From positions 2,525,001 to 2,589,000 of the forward strand of contig NZ_CP106793.1 in NCBI RefSeq assembly GCF_025642135.1: a DNA stretch of 64,000 nucleotides. The letters run 5' to 3'. Shown here in pieces: positions 26,564-36,539 of this stretch. Within the stretch, counting starts at the first letter, position 1, and the number at the start of each line of letters is the position of its first letter. Position numbers and translations under genes: made by a program. The stretch is from Streptomyces cynarae (lineage in GTDB: Bacteria; Actinomycetota; Actinomycetes; Streptomycetales; Streptomycetaceae). The notes beneath the pieces are model-generated. The model ran no database searches. It was not told the origin of the DNA and was given only the letters and a program-made list of their open reading frames with translations.

Positions 26564-28293
26564 TTGCCGGCCTCCTTGCCACCAGCGACGCCCTTGCTGC
26601 CGGCACCCGCGTACTCGAGCTGCTCGAGCGCGGCGATCTCCGGGTGGTGCAGGTCGAAGGCGGGCGATTCGGAGCGGATCCGCGGCAGCGTGAGGAAGTT
26701 GTGCCGCGGCGGCGGGCAGGAGGTCGCCCACTCCAGCGAACGGCCGTAGCCCCACGGGTCGTCGACACCGACCGGCTTGCCATACTTGGCCGTCTTCCAC
26801 ACGTTGTAGAGGAACGGCAGGATCGACAGGCCGAGCAGGAAGGAGGAGATCGTCGAGATCGTGTTCAGGGCGGTGAAGCCGTCGGCGGCGAGGTAGTCCG
26901 CGTAACGACGCGGCATGCCCTCGGCGCCCAGCCAGTGCTGCACCAGGAACGTGCCGTGGAAGCCGATGAACAGCGTCCAGAACGTGATCTTGCCCAGGCG
27001 CTCGTCGAGCATCTTGCCGGTGAACTTCGGCCACCAGAAGTGGAAGCCGGAGAACATCGCGAAGACGACGGTGCCGAAGACCACGTAGTGGAAGTGCGCC
27101 ACCACGAAGTACGAGTCCGAGATGTGGAAGTCCATCGGCGGCGAGGCCAGGATGACACCGGTCAGACCACCGAACGTGAAGGTGATCAGGAAGCCGGTCG
27201 CCCAGAGCATCGGCGTCTCGAAGGACAGCGAGCCCTTCCACATCGTTCCGATCCAGTTGAAGAACTTCACGCCGGTGGGTACGGCGATGAGGAACGTCAT
27301 GAAGGAGAAGAACGGAAGCAGTACGCCACCGGTGACGTACATGTGGTGCGCCCACACCGTCACGGACAGACCGGCGATGGCGATGGTGGCGCCGATGAGG
27401 CCCATGTAGCCGAACATCGGCTTACGGCTGAAGACCGGGATGACCTCGGAAATGATTCCGAAGAACGGTAGCGCGATGATGTACACCTCTGGATGGCCGA
27501 AGAACCAGAAGAGGTGTTGCCACAGCAGTGCGCCGCCGTTGGCCGCGTCGAAGACGTGGGCGCCGAACTTGCGGTCCGCCTCCAGGGCGAACAGCGCGGC
27601 CGCCAGGACCGGGAAGGCCAGCAGCACGAGCACACCGGTCAGCAGCACGTTCCACACGAAGATCGGCATGCGGAACATCGTCATGCCGGGGGCGCGCATG
27701 CAGATGATCGTGGTGATGAAGTTGACCGAGCCGAGGATCGTGCCGAAGCCGGAGAAGGCCAGACCCATGATCCACATGTCGGCGCCGACACCCGGCGAGC
27801 GGACCGCGTCCGACAGCGGGCTGTAGGCGAACCAGCCGAAGTCGGCCGCGCCCTGCGGGGTGAGGAAGCCGCCGACCGCGATGAGCGAGCCGAACAGGTA
27901 GAGCCAGTAGGCGAACATGTTCAGCCGCGGGAACGCCACGTCGGGCGCGCCGATCTGGAGCGGCATGATCCAGTTCGCGAAGCCGGCGAACAGCGGCGTC
28001 GCGAACATCAGCAGCATGATCGTGCCGTGCATCGTGAACGCCTGGTTGAACTGCTCGTTCGACATGATCTGCAGGCCCGGACGGGCCAGCTCGGCGCGCA
28101 TGAGCAGCGCCATCACGCCGCCGATCAGGAAGAACGCGAACGACGTCGTCAGATACAGCGTGCCGATCGTCTTGTGGTCGGTGGTCGTCAGCCACTTGAT
28201 GACGACGTTACCGGGTCGCCTGCGCCGTACCGGCAGCTCGTTCTCGTACGACTCTGCTGCCGCGGCACCCTGGGGTTCGTTGAGGATGCTCAC
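26560..28293 (-). CDS. ctaD: Cytochrome c oxidase subunit I
   Basis: A 577-residue heme-copper oxidase subunit with 12 helices. Low-spin heme ligand in [15 protein letters not shown], the Cu_B/Tyr cross-link motif in [14 protein letters not shown], the paired Cu_B histidines in [11 protein letters not shown], and the heme a3 histidine in [11 protein letters not shown]. It reduces oxygen and pumps protons at the cytoplasmic membrane. Start GTG at 28293 overlaps the ctaC stop (GTGA). A long N-terminal extension of the frame is not conserved and is left out. Confidence 0.96.
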   Translation of the reverse strand: MSILNEPQGAAAAESYENELPVRRRRPGNVVIKWLTTTDHKTIGTLYLTTSFAFFLIGGVMALLMRAELARPGLQIMSNEQFNQAFTMHGTIMLLMFATPLFAGFANWIMPLQIGAPDVAFPRLNMFAYWLYLFGSLIAVGGFLTPQGAADFGWFAYSPLSDAVRSPGVGADMWIMGLAFSGFGTILGSVNFITTIICMRAPGMTMFRMPIFVWNVLLTGVLVLLAFPVLAAALFALEADRKFGAHVFDAANGGALLWQHLFWFFGHPEVYIIALPFFGIISEVIPVFSRKPMFGYMGLIGATIAIAGLSVTVWAHHMYVTGGVLLPFFSFMTFLIAVPTGVKFFNWIGTMWKGSLSFETPMLWATGFLITFTFGGLTGVILASPPMDFHISDSYFVVAHFHYVVFGTVVFAMFSGFHFWWPKFTGKMLDERLGKITFWTLFIGFHGTFLVQHWLGAEGMPRRYADYLAADGFTALNTISTISSFLLGLSILPFLYNVWKTAKYGKPVGVDDPWGYGRSLEWATSCPPPRHNFLTLPRIRSESPAFDLHHPEIAALEQLEYAGAGSKGVAGGKEAGK

Positions 28294-29249
28294 AGGTTGT
28301 TCGTCTCCCGGTTCTTCTCGTGGCTCGTCTGCGCGATGCCGGCGGGAATGTAACCGGTCTGCCCCTTCTTCGCGAGGTCCTTGAGGTGCTGCTCGTACGC
28401 TGCGGGCGAGACGACCTTCACGTTGAACAGCATCCGGGAGTGGTCGACGCCGCAGAGCTCGGCGCACTTGCCCCGGAAGGTGCCCTCCTGGTTGGGGGTC
28501 ACCTCGAAGGCGTTGGTGTGGCCCGGGATGACGTCCTGCTTCATCAGGAACGGCAGCACCCAGAAGGAGTGGATGACGTCACGCGAGGTGAGGATGAAGC
28601 GGACGGTCTTGCCCTTGGGGAGCCACAGGGTGGGACCGGGGTTGCCCGTCTGCGGGTTCCGCGTGGCGGGCGTGCCGAAGTCGTAGACACCGCCGGCGTT
28701 CGCCGGGAAGTCGTTCTTGAACCGGTCCGGAATCGCGACCAGGTTCTTGTCGGTCTTCGCGTCGCCCGTCACCCCGTCCACGGGGGTGATGTAGTTGAAG
28801 CCCCAGCTCCACTGGTAGCCGATGACGTTCACGGTGACGTCGGGCTTCTTGGAGAGGCTGAGGAGCTTCGACTCGTCGCGGGCGGTGAAGTAGAAGAGCA
28901 CCGAGACGATGATGAGCGGGACGACCGTGTACAACGCCTCGATCGGCATGTTGTACCGGGTCTGCTGGGGAACCTCGACCTTGGTGCGGCTGCGACGGTG
29001 GAACATCGCGCTCCACAGGATCAAGCCCCACACCAGCACGCCGACGGCGAGCGCGGCCGCCCAGGACCCCTGCCACAGGGAGAGGATCCTCGGAGCCTCT
29101 TCCGTGGTCGGGGTGGGCATACCAAGGCGGGGGAAGTCCTTGTATGTGCAACCGGTTGCGGTCGCCAGGACCAGGCCCGCGGTCAGTGCCTGCAGCAGCT
29201 TCCGCCGCATCGGGCGCCGCGGCGAGCGGTCGGAGCCGTTGGGACTCAC
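28290..29249 (-). CDS. ctaC: Cytochrome c oxidase subunit II (lipoprotein)
   Basis: A 319-residue subunit with a lipobox (LATATGC), two transmembrane helices and an external cupredoxin domain. The Cu_A site is [16 protein letters not shown] near the C-terminus, and YQWSWGFNY is the aromatic electron-entry motif. It takes electrons from QcrC. GTG at 29249 ([10 protein letters not shown]) has GGAAGG six nt upstream. First gene of the operon; the upstream region carries diverged Streptomyces repeats. Confidence 0.95.
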   Translation of the reverse strand: MSPNGSDRSPRRPMRRKLLQALTAGLVLATATGCTYKDFPRLGMPTPTTEEAPRILSLWQGSWAAALAVGVLVWGLILWSAMFHRRSRTKVEVPQQTRYNMPIEALYTVVPLIIVSVLFYFTARDESKLLSLSKKPDVTVNVIGYQWSWGFNYITPVDGVTGDAKTDKNLVAIPDRFKNDFPANAGGVYDFGTPATRNPQTGNPGPTLWLPKGKTVRFILTSRDVIHSFWVLPFLMKQDVIPGHTNAFEVTPNQEGTFRGKCAELCGVDHSRMLFNVKVVSPAAYEQHLKDLAKKGQTGYIPAGIAQTSHEKNRETNNL

Positions 29250-29501
29250 GTAGCGCCTTCCCGAGAGTCTCGCCCGCGCGGTTGGCTGCGGCCTTCTCGC
29301 TGGTCGGTCGCCGCCCTGCGTCGGGCAGGGGTTTGGATGTTTATGCGGACCAAACCCTACTGGACGCCTTCCGGCGGGTTGCGGGGAGGGTGCCGTACGC
29401 GCCGCCGGGTCGCCCCGAAGGGGTGGAGTGTGGCAAATGGGGCGCCCAACAGCTCGGGGATACGGCTTGTGTGGCGGGTGCGGGTGGTTTCGGGTCGATC
29501 G

Positions 29502-29578
29502 CTCCCCCAAGTTCTCGACTTCGCTCGAACAGGGGGACCCCCATCGCGGCGGAGCCGCACATCGACGCAGCCCCGCGG
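29502..29578. repeat. Intergenic repeats, families A and B
   Basis: Positions 29502-29543 (CTCCCCCAAGTTCTCGACTT then CGCTCGAACAGGGGGACCCC) are a copy of the hairpin-forming repeat also found, in the other orientation, at 48270-48312, with about four differences. Directly after it, 29546-29578 is a diverged core of the repeat at 7011-7093. Apart from these the 384-bp gap 29250-29633 holds only the promoter of the next gene. Confidence 0.6.
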
Positions 29579-29633
29579 CGGGCTCCGACCCCTTGAGGTC
29601 GGCTGCACTTGCCCGGCGTTCTAGCGTTGCTGT

Positions 29634-31010
29634 GTGGGTTACTTCGATGCTGCTTCCGGTGCTCCCCTCCATCCCGTTGCCCGGCAGGCTCTGCTGGCCT
29701 CGCTCGATGAGGGGTGGGCCGATCCCGCACGCCTGTACCGCGAGGGGCGGCGGGCGCGGTTGCTGCTGGACGCGGCGCGGGAGGCGGCCGCCGATGCGGT
29801 GGGCTGCCGTCCGGACGAGCTGGCCTTCACCTCCTCCGGGACGCGGGCGGTGCACGCGGGGATCGAGGGGGCGCTGGCGGGGCGCCGCCGGGTCGGACAC
29901 CACCTGATCGTGTCAGCGGTCGAACATTCCTCGGTGCTTCATTCGGCGGAGGTGTTCGAGGCGTCGGGCGGGACGGTGACCCGGGTGCCGGTCTCGCGCG
30001 CGGGCGCGGTCACCTCCGGGCAGTACGCGGACGCGTTGCGTCCGGACACCGCGCTGGCCTGCCTGCAGTCGGCCAACCACGAGGTGGGCACGGTGCAGCC
30101 GGTGGCCCAGGTGGCCGAGGTGTGCCAGGCGGCCGGGGTGCCGCTACTGGTGGACGCGGCGCAGTCACTGGGCTGGGGTCCGGTGGAGGGCGACTGGTCG
30201 GTCCTGACGGCCAGTGCGCACAAATGGGGCGGGCCGTCGGGTGTCGGGCTTCTCGCGGTGCGCAAGGGGGTGCGGTTCGCACCCCAAGGGCCCTCGGACG
30301 AGCGGGAGTCGGGGCGGGCGGCCGGGTTCGAGAACATCCCGGCGATCGTGGCGGCCGCGGCCTCGTTGCGGGCGGTACGGGCGGAGGCGGCCGAGGAGGC
30401 CCGACGGCTGCGGGAACTGACGGAGCGGATCCGGGCGCGGGTGCCGGAGCTGGTCCCCGATGTGGAGGTGGTGGGCGATCCGGTGCGCCGGCTGCCCGGG
30501 ATCGTCACCTTCTCCTGTCTCTATGTCGACGGAGAGACGCTGCTGCACGAGCTGGACCGCGCGGGCTTCTCCGTCTCGTCCGGTTCCTCCTGCACGAGCA
30601 GCACGCTGACGCCGAGCCACGTGCTGAAGGCGATGGGGGTGCTGAGCGAGGGCAACGTGCGCGTCTCGCTGCCGCCGGGGACGCCGGAGGAGGACGTCGA
30701 ACGGTTCCTGAAGGTGCTGCCGGAGGCGGTGGCGGGGGTCCGGGAGAAGCTGGGGGCGCCCTCCCCGCGGACCGCCGGGCCACAGGACGCCCTGGTCGTC
30801 GACGCCCTCGGCAAGCGCTGCCCGATCCCGGTGATCGAGCTGGCCAAGGTCTTCGGGAACGTCCCGGTCGGCGGCACGGTCCGCGTCCTGGCCGACGACG
30901 AGGCGGCGCGCCTGGACATCCCGGCGTGGTGCGAGATGCGGGGGCAGGAGTACGTGGGAGAGGAGCCGGCGGAACGGGGGTCGGCTTACGTGGTCCGCCG
31001 GCTCTCCTAG
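29634..31010 (+). CDS. Cysteine desulfurase fused to a C-terminal TusA/SirA domain
   Basis: A 458-residue protein in two parts. Residues about 1-370 form a class V PLP cysteine desulfurase: PLP lysine in SAHKWGGPSG, substrate loop SSGSSCTSSTLTPSH with the persulfide Cys. Residues about 385-458 are a TusA-like domain with its sulfur-carrier Cys in GKRCPIPVIELAK. The fusion suggests sulfur is passed from desulfurase to TusA within one chain, for tRNA thiolation or another carrier route (inference). GTG at 29634 lies six nt after TAGCGT and lacks a ribosome-binding site, so it is probably leaderless. Confidence 0.9.
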   Translation: MGYFDAASGAPLHPVARQALLASLDEGWADPARLYREGRRARLLLDAAREAAADAVGCRPDELAFTSSGTRAVHAGIEGALAGRRRVGHHLIVSAVEHSSVLHSAEVFEASGGTVTRVPVSRAGAVTSGQYADALRPDTALACLQSANHEVGTVQPVAQVAEVCQAAGVPLLVDAAQSLGWGPVEGDWSVLTASAHKWGGPSGVGLLAVRKGVRFAPQGPSDERESGRAAGFENIPAIVAAAASLRAVRAEAAEEARRLRELTERIRARVPELVPDVEVVGDPVRRLPGIVTFSCLYVDGETLLHELDRAGFSVSSGSSCTSSTLTPSHVLKAMGVLSEGNVRVSLPPGTPEEDVERFLKVLPEAVAGVREKLGAPSPRTAGPQDALVVDALGKRCPIPVIELAKVFGNVPVGGTVRVLADDEAARLDIPAWCEMRGQEYVGEEPAERGSAYVVRRLS

Positions 31011-31036
31011 CTGCGTGTCGTGGCCCGGCTGCGGCC

Positions 31037-32011
31037 TCAGGCCAGGTGTTCCCGGACCTCCGCGGCGGCCTCGTCCCCGTACGCCTTGGTGAAGCGTTCC
31101 ATGAAGTGCGCCCGCCGCAGCTGGTACTCCTGCGTGCCCAGCGTCTCGATGACCAGGGTCGCGAGCATGCAGCCCACCTGGGCGGCCCGCTCCAGCGTGA
31201 CCCCCCACACCAGCCCGGAGAGGAATCCGGCCCGGAAGGCGTCGCCGACGCCGGTCGGGTCCACCTTCGCCGTCTCATCGGGAACTCCGACCTCGATCGG
31301 GTCCTCACCGACGCGCTCGATGCGCACGCCGCGGGAGCCGAGCGTGGTCACCCGGTGGCCCACGCGGCCCAGGATCTCGGAGTCCGACCAGCCCGTCTTG
31401 GTCTCGATGAGCCCCTTCTCGTACTCGTTGGAGAAGAGGTAGGTCGCCCCGTCCAGCAGTATCCGGATCTCGTCGCCGTCCATACGGGCGATCTGCTGTG
31501 AGAAGTCCGCGGCGAACGGGATGGACCGGGAGCGGCACTCCTCCGTGTGGCGCAGCATCGCCTCCGGGTCGTCTGCGCCGATGAGGACCAGGTCGAGGCC
31601 GCCCACCCGGTCGGCGACCGTCTTGAGCTCGATGAGCCGGGCCTCGCTCATCGCGCCGGTGTAGAAGGAGCCGATCTGGTTGTGGTCGGCGTCCGTGGTG
31701 CACACGAAGCGGGCCGTGTGCTGGGTCTCCGAGATCCGCACGGAGTCCGTGTCCACTCCGTGTCGGTCCAGCCATGCACGGTACTCGTCGAAGTCGGAGC
31801 CGGCCGCGCCGACCAGGATCGGCTTGGTGCCGAGCTGTCCCATACCGAAGGCGATGTTCGCGCCCACCCCGCCGCGGCGTACGTCGAGGCGGTCGACCAG
31901 GAAGGAGAGTGAGACCGTGTGCAGCTGGTCCGCGACGAACTGGTCGGCGAAGCGGCCGGGGAAGGTCATGAGGTGGTCGGTGGCGATGGAGCCGGTGACT
32001 GCGATACGCAC
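31037..32011 (-). CDS. adoK: Adenosine kinase (PfkB family)
   Basis: A 324-residue ribokinase-fold enzyme, very close to Mycobacterium tuberculosis AdoK: RIAVTGSIATDHLM at the start, RRGGVGANIAFGMGQLG, the TARFVCTTDADHNQIGSFYTGAMSEA block (fewer than 20 shown in one run) and the catalytic signature DPTGVGDAFRAGFLSG. It phosphorylates adenosine to AMP for purine salvage. Note: the middle segment is best located near residues 110-135. GTG at 32011; a TAG in frame just upstream limits other starts. Divergent from a small ORF at 32144. Confidence 0.9.
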   Translation of the reverse strand: MRIAVTGSIATDHLMTFPGRFADQFVADQLHTVSLSFLVDRLDVRRGGVGANIAFGMGQLGTKPILVGAAGSDFDEYRAWLDRHGVDTDSVRISETQHTARFVCTTDADHNQIGSFYTGAMSEARLIELKTVADRVGGLDLVLIGADDPEAMLRHTEECRSRSIPFAADFSQQIARMDGDEIRILLDGATYLFSNEYEKGLIETKTGWSDSEILGRVGHRVTTLGSRGVRIERVGEDPIEVGVPDETAKVDPTGVGDAFRAGFLSGLVWGVTLERAAQVGCMLATLVIETLGTQEYQLRRAHFMERFTKAYGDEAAAEVREHLA

Positions 32012-32143
32012 GGCTAGGACACGCTCCTGGGGCGGAGGGGATGGACAGTTCACGCTACCCGGTCCACCGGGCCCTCTGAAGCAGGCAAAACTACCCGATG
32101 GTAGATCTTTCCCGGTGGGCTCGGGCCTGCCTACGGTGCGGCC

Positions 32144-32359
32144 ATGACGAAGCTCGAGGTCCTCGGCACCGCACCGCTCGGCACGGAACCGGAAGGAGAC
32201 CTGGCGTCGCTGCGCGGCGACTGTGCCCGCATGGTCCCGCACTGGGCCGCACCCGCGAAAGCCGCTCCCGTGCCGGTCTCACCGTCCCTGATCCACGGGG
32301 TCAGCGTGCCGCCCGCCTCCGCCCGCCTCCTGGACGCGATGTCCGACTACGGGGACTGA
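32144..32359 (+). CDS. Small hypothetical protein, 71 residues
   Basis: A short ORF with the strong third-position G/C bias of real Streptomyces genes. It begins MTKLEVLGTAPLGTEPEGDL and ends SARLLDAMSDYGD. The ATG lies six nt after TACGGT with no ribosome-binding site, as in leaderless transcripts. No domain, signal or membrane helix. Lies between adoK (divergent) and the membrane-anchored protein gene. Not recognised. Confidence 0.55.
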   Translation: MTKLEVLGTAPLGTEPEGDLASLRGDCARMVPHWAAPAKAAPVPVSPSLIHGVSVPPASARLLDAMSDYGD

Positions 32360-32531
32360 TCCGGCGTCCGGCCGCGCCCGGCCGACCGGCGCACCCGCGA
32401 GGGAACCGTGCGCTCCCCCGCCGCGTCCCATCGCCGTCCCCCGTAAGAGGGAGGCGGGATACGACCTTCCGTGCCCCTTTTCCGGCACGGCGGGGTCTCC
32501 TGGGACAGCGTGGAGCCGAAGGAGCGATGCG

Positions 32532-34052
32532 GTGAACACCGAGCGACCCGACGACGTGAGCGAGCCGGCGGACGTCCCCGAGGGTGGGGGCGGCGCCGTG
32601 CCGCGACGGCGTTCCCCGGTGGTGGTCGCCTCGGTCGCGGCCGCGGTCCTGCTGGTCGGGGGCGGCGGGGCGTATCTGGCCACGACCCTGGCCGGCGGGG
32701 CGGGCGGCTCCTCCGCACCGGGTGGTGACGGCGCTCCCCCGCCGCTGGCCCTCGACGGCCGTGGCGGGGTCGGCTCGCCGGGCATCGCGGTGGGCGAGCC
32801 CAACCCGTACGGCACGACGTACCGCGCGGCGGGCAAGCTGCCCGGCGGACCCGGGTCGGCGCCCGTGTACTGGGCGAAGGGCGAGGTGACGCGCGACGAG
32901 GTGGCCCGGCTCGCCGAGGCGCTGGACGTGAGCGGCACGCCGCAGCGGGCCGGGGACTCCTGGACGGTGGGCGGCGGCAAGGACGGGGCGCAGCCGCTGC
33001 TGCGGGTGGCCGGGCAGGCACCGGGGATGTGGACGTTCAGCCGGTACGGACCCGGGTCCGACAACCTGTGCCGGGGCACCAAGGTGTGCGCCTTCGCACA
33101 GGGCTCCGCCGAGGGCTCCTCGTCCGTGGTGAGCGAGGCCGTGGCGAAGCGGGCCGCCGCTCCGGTGCTGAAGGCGCTGGGCCAGGACGACGCCAAGCTA
33201 GACGCGCACCAGGTCCTGGGCTCCCTGCGGGTGGTGAACGCCGATCCGCAGGTCGGCGGGCTGCCCACGCACGGCTGGTCGACCGGTGTCCAGGTGGCCG
33301 CCGACGGCCGCGTGGTGGGCGGCAGCGGCAATCTGAAGGCGCCGGTCAAGGGGGCGGTGTATCCCGTGCTCGACGCGAAGCGGACGCTGGAGCTGATGAA
33401 CGGCGCGCCCTCGTACGGCCGCAAGGGCATCGGCGGCTGCGCCAGTCCGGTACCGGTGAAGGAGCGGGACGAGAAGCCGTGCGGGGCGTCCACCGCGGCG
33501 CCGAAACGGGCGTCGGCGACGGTGGAGGGCGCGGTGTTCGGGCTGGCCCGGCACTCCGTGAACGGCCAGGCGGTGCTGGTGCCGTCGTGGCTGTTCGAGG
33601 TACGGCCGACCGGGGACGGGGACGGCCTCACGGTGACGTATCCCGCGATCGACCCGCAGTATCTGACCACTCCGCAGCCGCCGGGGCAGCCGAGCCGGAC
33701 GCCGTCCCCGGGTACGAGTGCTCCGGGCGGGACGCCGTCCCCGGCACCCGCGAAGCATGACGTGAAGGTGATGGGCTACACCGCCGACGGCCGGGACCTC
33801 ACCATCGCCTACGAGGGCGGGGTGTGCGCCGACTACGCGGCGTCCGTGAGCGAGGGCTCGGACAAGGTGACGGTGACCGTGACCGAGACGCCCTGGCGGG
33901 GCAAGGTCTGCATCATGATCGCCAAGGTCTACCACCAGACGCTGCACCTCAAGGCGCCGCTGGGTGACCGCCAGGTGGTCGCTTCGGACGGCACTCCGAT
34001 TCCGAAGGCGACGGTGCCCGCCGACGGGGCGGGGCCTCCGCTCGCGCGGTAG
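32532..34052 (+). CDS. Membrane-anchored hypothetical protein with extracytoplasmic domain
   Basis: A 506-residue protein with a short cytoplasmic N-terminus ending in RRRSP, one membrane helix ([20 protein letters not shown]) and a large exterior part. The exterior region contains two Cys pairs ([19 protein letters not shown]...EKPCGA), a Pro/Ser/Thr linker ([19 protein letters not shown]) near residue 385 and a C-terminal domain with GGVCADYAA and GKVCIMIAK. Topology suggests an envelope protein stabilised by disulfides. GTG at 32532 with AAGGAG upstream. I do not recognise the family. Confidence 0.8.
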   Translation: MNTERPDDVSEPADVPEGGGGAVPRRRSPVVVASVAAAVLLVGGGGAYLATTLAGGAGGSSAPGGDGAPPPLALDGRGGVGSPGIAVGEPNPYGTTYRAAGKLPGGPGSAPVYWAKGEVTRDEVARLAEALDVSGTPQRAGDSWTVGGGKDGAQPLLRVAGQAPGMWTFSRYGPGSDNLCRGTKVCAFAQGSAEGSSSVVSEAVAKRAAAPVLKALGQDDAKLDAHQVLGSLRVVNADPQVGGLPTHGWSTGVQVAADGRVVGGSGNLKAPVKGAVYPVLDAKRTLELMNGAPSYGRKGIGGCASPVPVKERDEKPCGASTAAPKRASATVEGAVFGLARHSVNGQAVLVPSWLFEVRPTGDGDGLTVTYPAIDPQYLTTPQPPGQPSRTPSPGTSAPGGTPSPAPAKHDVKVMGYTADGRDLTIAYEGGVCADYAASVSEGSDKVTVTVTETPWRGKVCIMIAKVYHQTLHLKAPLGDRQVVASDGTPIPKATVPADGAGPPLAR

Positions 34053-34071
34053 GAGGCTCCGCGGACGGACG

Positions 34072-34104
34072 AAGGCGGCGCCCCCGGGTGGGGGACGCCG
34101 CCTT
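34072..34104. terminator. Bidirectional terminator between convergent genes
   Basis: AAGGCGGCG and CGCCGCCTT form the outer stem, CCCCC and GGGGG the inner one, around a short loop, followed by TTTCC. Serves the gene ending at 34052 and erpA ending at 34133. Confidence 0.75.
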
Positions 34105-34132
34105 TCCTTGTACGCCTACCGGTGGGCGCTGC

Positions 34133-34489
34133 TCAGCTGAAGGAGTCGCCGCAGGCGCAGGAGCCCGTCGCGTTCGGGTTGTCGATGGTGAAGCCCTGCT
34201 TCTCGATGGTGTCGACGAAGTCGATGGTCGCGCCGCCCAGGTACGGGGCGCTCATGCGGTCGGTGACGACCTTGACCCCGCCGAAGTCCTTCTCCACGTC
34301 GCCGTCGAGCGAGCGCTCGTCGAAGAAGAGCTGGTAGCGCAGGCCGGAGCAGCCGCCGGGCTGGACCGCGACGCGCAGCGCCAGGTCGTCACGGCCTTCC
34401 TGGTCGAGCAGGGCCTTGACCTTGGCCGCGGCGGCGTCGGTCAGGATGATGCCGTCGGTGACGGTGGTGGTCTCGTCCTGTACGGACAT
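34133..34489 (-). CDS. erpA: Iron-sulfur cluster insertion protein, A-type carrier
   Basis: A 118-residue A-type carrier (HesB/IscA/ErpA). The three conserved cysteines are in QPGGCSGLRY and TGSCACGDSF. It accepts Fe-S clusters and delivers them to apo-enzymes. NadA, encoded by the divergent neighbour at 34812, is itself a 4Fe-4S enzyme and a plausible client. ATG at 34489 with GGGAGAG upstream. Confidence 0.92.
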   Translation of the reverse strand: MSVQDETTTVTDGIILTDAAAAKVKALLDQEGRDDLALRVAVQPGGCSGLRYQLFFDERSLDGDVEKDFGGVKVVTDRMSAPYLGGATIDFVDTIEKQGFTIDNPNATGSCACGDSFS

Positions 34490-34676
34490 CTACATCTCTC
34501 CCGGGTTGTACGGAGACTGCTTGCCGACGAGTGCAACCGGCGTGGCCGCGGATTCATTCCGGGCCTGCGCGCGTCTTTTCGCGTCTCGCTTCTTCCTCAT
34601 GCTCGCACACACGCCGGAACACGCACACCGGCCTGTGGAGGGACGGCGGTGGGCGGGCCGGGATTCACGTCACATC

Positions 34677-34728
34677 GACGCTATCGCCATCGTCAAAGTG
34701 ACATGAAGCGGTTATGATAGATAGCGTC
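34677..34728 (+). promoter_or_regulatory. nadA promoter with flanking inverted half-sites
   Basis: A TATGAT box at 34713-34718 has a weak TCGTCA 17 bp upstream. GACGCTATC (34677-34685) and its exact reverse complement GATAGCGTC (34720-34728) bracket the promoter: one arm just before the -35, the other at the expected start site. This suggests a repressor bound at both arms. The region 34490-34811 is otherwise empty. Confidence 0.5.
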
Positions 34729-34811
34729 AATTCGACGAAAAGGCTTGTCCCGCATGTCCCGCCGGCCCACCTGAAGGGCCGGCGAGCCGCAGAACAGAAA
34801 GGGTGCGTGTC

Positions 34812-35996
34812 GTGACCACCGCCCAGACCCAGGAGCTCGACGTACAGCCGACGCCCCTCGCCCTCCTGCTCCTCGGCCGTGAGGCCGACCCGAAGAGCGA
34901 GCGGGGCGTCGAGTGTCCCGGCGAGCTTCCCTCGCCGTCCGACCCGGACCTGGTCGAGCGCGCCCGCGCTGCCAAGGAGAAGCTGGGCGACAAGGTGTTC
35001 GTGCTCGGGCACCACTACCAGCGCGACGAGGTCATCCAGTTCGCGGACGTCACGGGCGACTCCTTCAAGCTGGCCCGGGACGCCGCGGCCCGGCCGGAGG
35101 CCGAGTACATCGTCTTCTGCGGTGTGCACTTCATGGCGGAGTCGGCGGACATCCTGACGTCCGACCACCAGAAGGTGGTCCTGCCCGACCTCGCGGCCGG
35201 CTGCTCCATGGCCGACATGGCGACGGCCGAGCAGGTCGCCGAGTGCTGGGACGTGCTGACCGAGGCGGGGATCGCCGAGCAGGTCGTGCCGGTGTCGTAC
35301 ATGAACTCGTCCGCGGACATCAAGGCGTTCACGGGCAAGCACGGCGGCACGATCTGCACGTCGTCGAACGCGAAGCGAGCACTCGAGTGGGCGTTCCAGC
35401 AGGGTGAGAAGGTCCTGTTCCTGCCGGACCAGCACCTGGGCCGCAACACCGCGGTGCGCGACATGGGCATGTCCCTGGACGACTGCGTCGTCTACAACCC
35501 GCACCGGCCGAACGGCGGCCTGACCGCCGAGCAGCTGCGCGCCGCGAAGATGATCCTCTGGCGGGGCCACTGCTCGGTGCACGGCCGCTTCAACCTGGAC
35601 TCGGTGAACGACGTGCGGGAGCGGATCCCCGGCGTGAACGTGCTGGTGCACCCCGAGTGCCGGCACGAGGTGGTGTCGGCGGCGGACCACGTGGGTTCGA
35701 CCGAGTACATCATCAAGACGCTGGAAGCGGCCCCGGCGGGCTCGAAGTGGGCCATCGGCACGGAGCTCAACCTGGTCCGTCGCCTGGCGAACCGTTTCGC
35801 GCCGGAGGGCAAGGAGATCGTCTTCCTCGACCGCACGGTGTGCTTCTGCTCCACGATGAACCGCATCGACCTGCCGCACCTGGTGTGGGCGCTGGAGTCC
35901 CTGGCCGAGGGGAACCTGGTCAACCGCATCGAGGTGGACAAGGAGACGGAGGCGTTCGCGAAGCTGGCGCTGGAGCGGATGCTGGCGCTGCCGTAA
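34812..35996 (+). CDS. nadA: Quinolinate synthase A
   Basis: A 394-residue 4Fe-4S enzyme that condenses iminoaspartate with dihydroxyacetone phosphate to quinolinate in NAD synthesis. LGHHYQRDEVIQFAD is near residue 65; the three cluster cysteines lie in VFCGVHFMAES, VHPECRHEV and VCFCSTMN. I choose the GTG at 34812 because AAAGGG is nine nt upstream; a GTG nine nt earlier abuts it. nadB and nadC are not adjacent, so nadA is probably controlled by its own promoter. Confidence 0.95.
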   Translation: MTTAQTQELDVQPTPLALLLLGREADPKSERGVECPGELPSPSDPDLVERARAAKEKLGDKVFVLGHHYQRDEVIQFADVTGDSFKLARDAAARPEAEYIVFCGVHFMAESADILTSDHQKVVLPDLAAGCSMADMATAEQVAECWDVLTEAGIAEQVVPVSYMNSSADIKAFTGKHGGTICTSSNAKRALEWAFQQGEKVLFLPDQHLGRNTAVRDMGMSLDDCVVYNPHRPNGGLTAEQLRAAKMILWRGHCSVHGRFNLDSVNDVRERIPGVNVLVHPECRHEVVSAADHVGSTEYIIKTLEAAPAGSKWAIGTELNLVRRLANRFAPEGKEIVFLDRTVCFCSTMNRIDLPHLVWALESLAEGNLVNRIEVDKETEAFAKLALERMLALP

Positions 35997-36004
35997 CTCT
36001 CTCC

Positions 36005-36051
36005 CTGCCGCCGATGGGGGCGCCCTGCGGGTGCCGCCCCCTCGGCGGCAG
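36005..36051 (+). terminator. Terminator after nadA
   Basis: CTGCCGCCGATGGGGGCG pairs with CGCCCCCTCGGCGGCAG, apart from one bulged base, around a 12-nt loop, nine nt past the nadA stop. Long and stable. Confidence 0.75.
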
Positions 36052-36539
36052 CACCCGCCGCGCCGGGTGCCCCCGACTCCTCCCGCTTGATCATCGGGCT
36101 TTCGCGGTACACGCCTTCGCACATCCCGGTGACGCCGCAACCGCTGTGCCCGTCCCGTTCGACGAAGCTGGTGGGATTGCCACCACCGAACGCGTACCGC
36201 TTGCTCGGTGAACCTCTGCCAGATTCGTCGGACAGCGGCCGGCGAACTCAGCCTCAGCGCCGAAAGCCAGGCGCGGAGGGGCCCCGGCCCAACGGCTGAA
36301 CATGCTGCGGGCAGTTCACCGCGGTCTACTCCGGTACATGACGATCGCCCCAGGAACCCTGGCGGCGATCGCCGTTCACGTTGCCTGCCGGATCAATTGC
36401 CGATCAGTCGATGCGGTCGCTCAGGCCCAGCGGAGGCTCCAGGCATGCGCAGGCCCCTGAGCCGCCGCGCGTCGTGGGTCAGCACGGGCACGGCGGCCAG
36501 GGGCCTCGCCTTACTGCGGTTCCGGCTCAGTCGGCCCGG
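36052..36539. other. Non-coding or decayed DNA between nadA and the SUKH gene
   Basis: About 490 bp with no gene I can support. Short frames exist on both strands, but none has consistent third-position bias or a recognisable domain. A minus-strand fragment near 36440-36525 reads AAVPVLTHDARRLRGL, which recalls the end of a PIN-domain protein, but it is too short to call. Together with the next two entries it marks an accessory patch. Confidence 0.4.

Noticed and set aside
36440..36525. PIN-domain toxin remnant on the minus strand (PVLTHDARRLRGL)
   Set aside because: Only about 20 residues resemble the end of a PIN protein; no start, no catalytic acids and no antitoxin gene. Chance similarity cannot be excluded.
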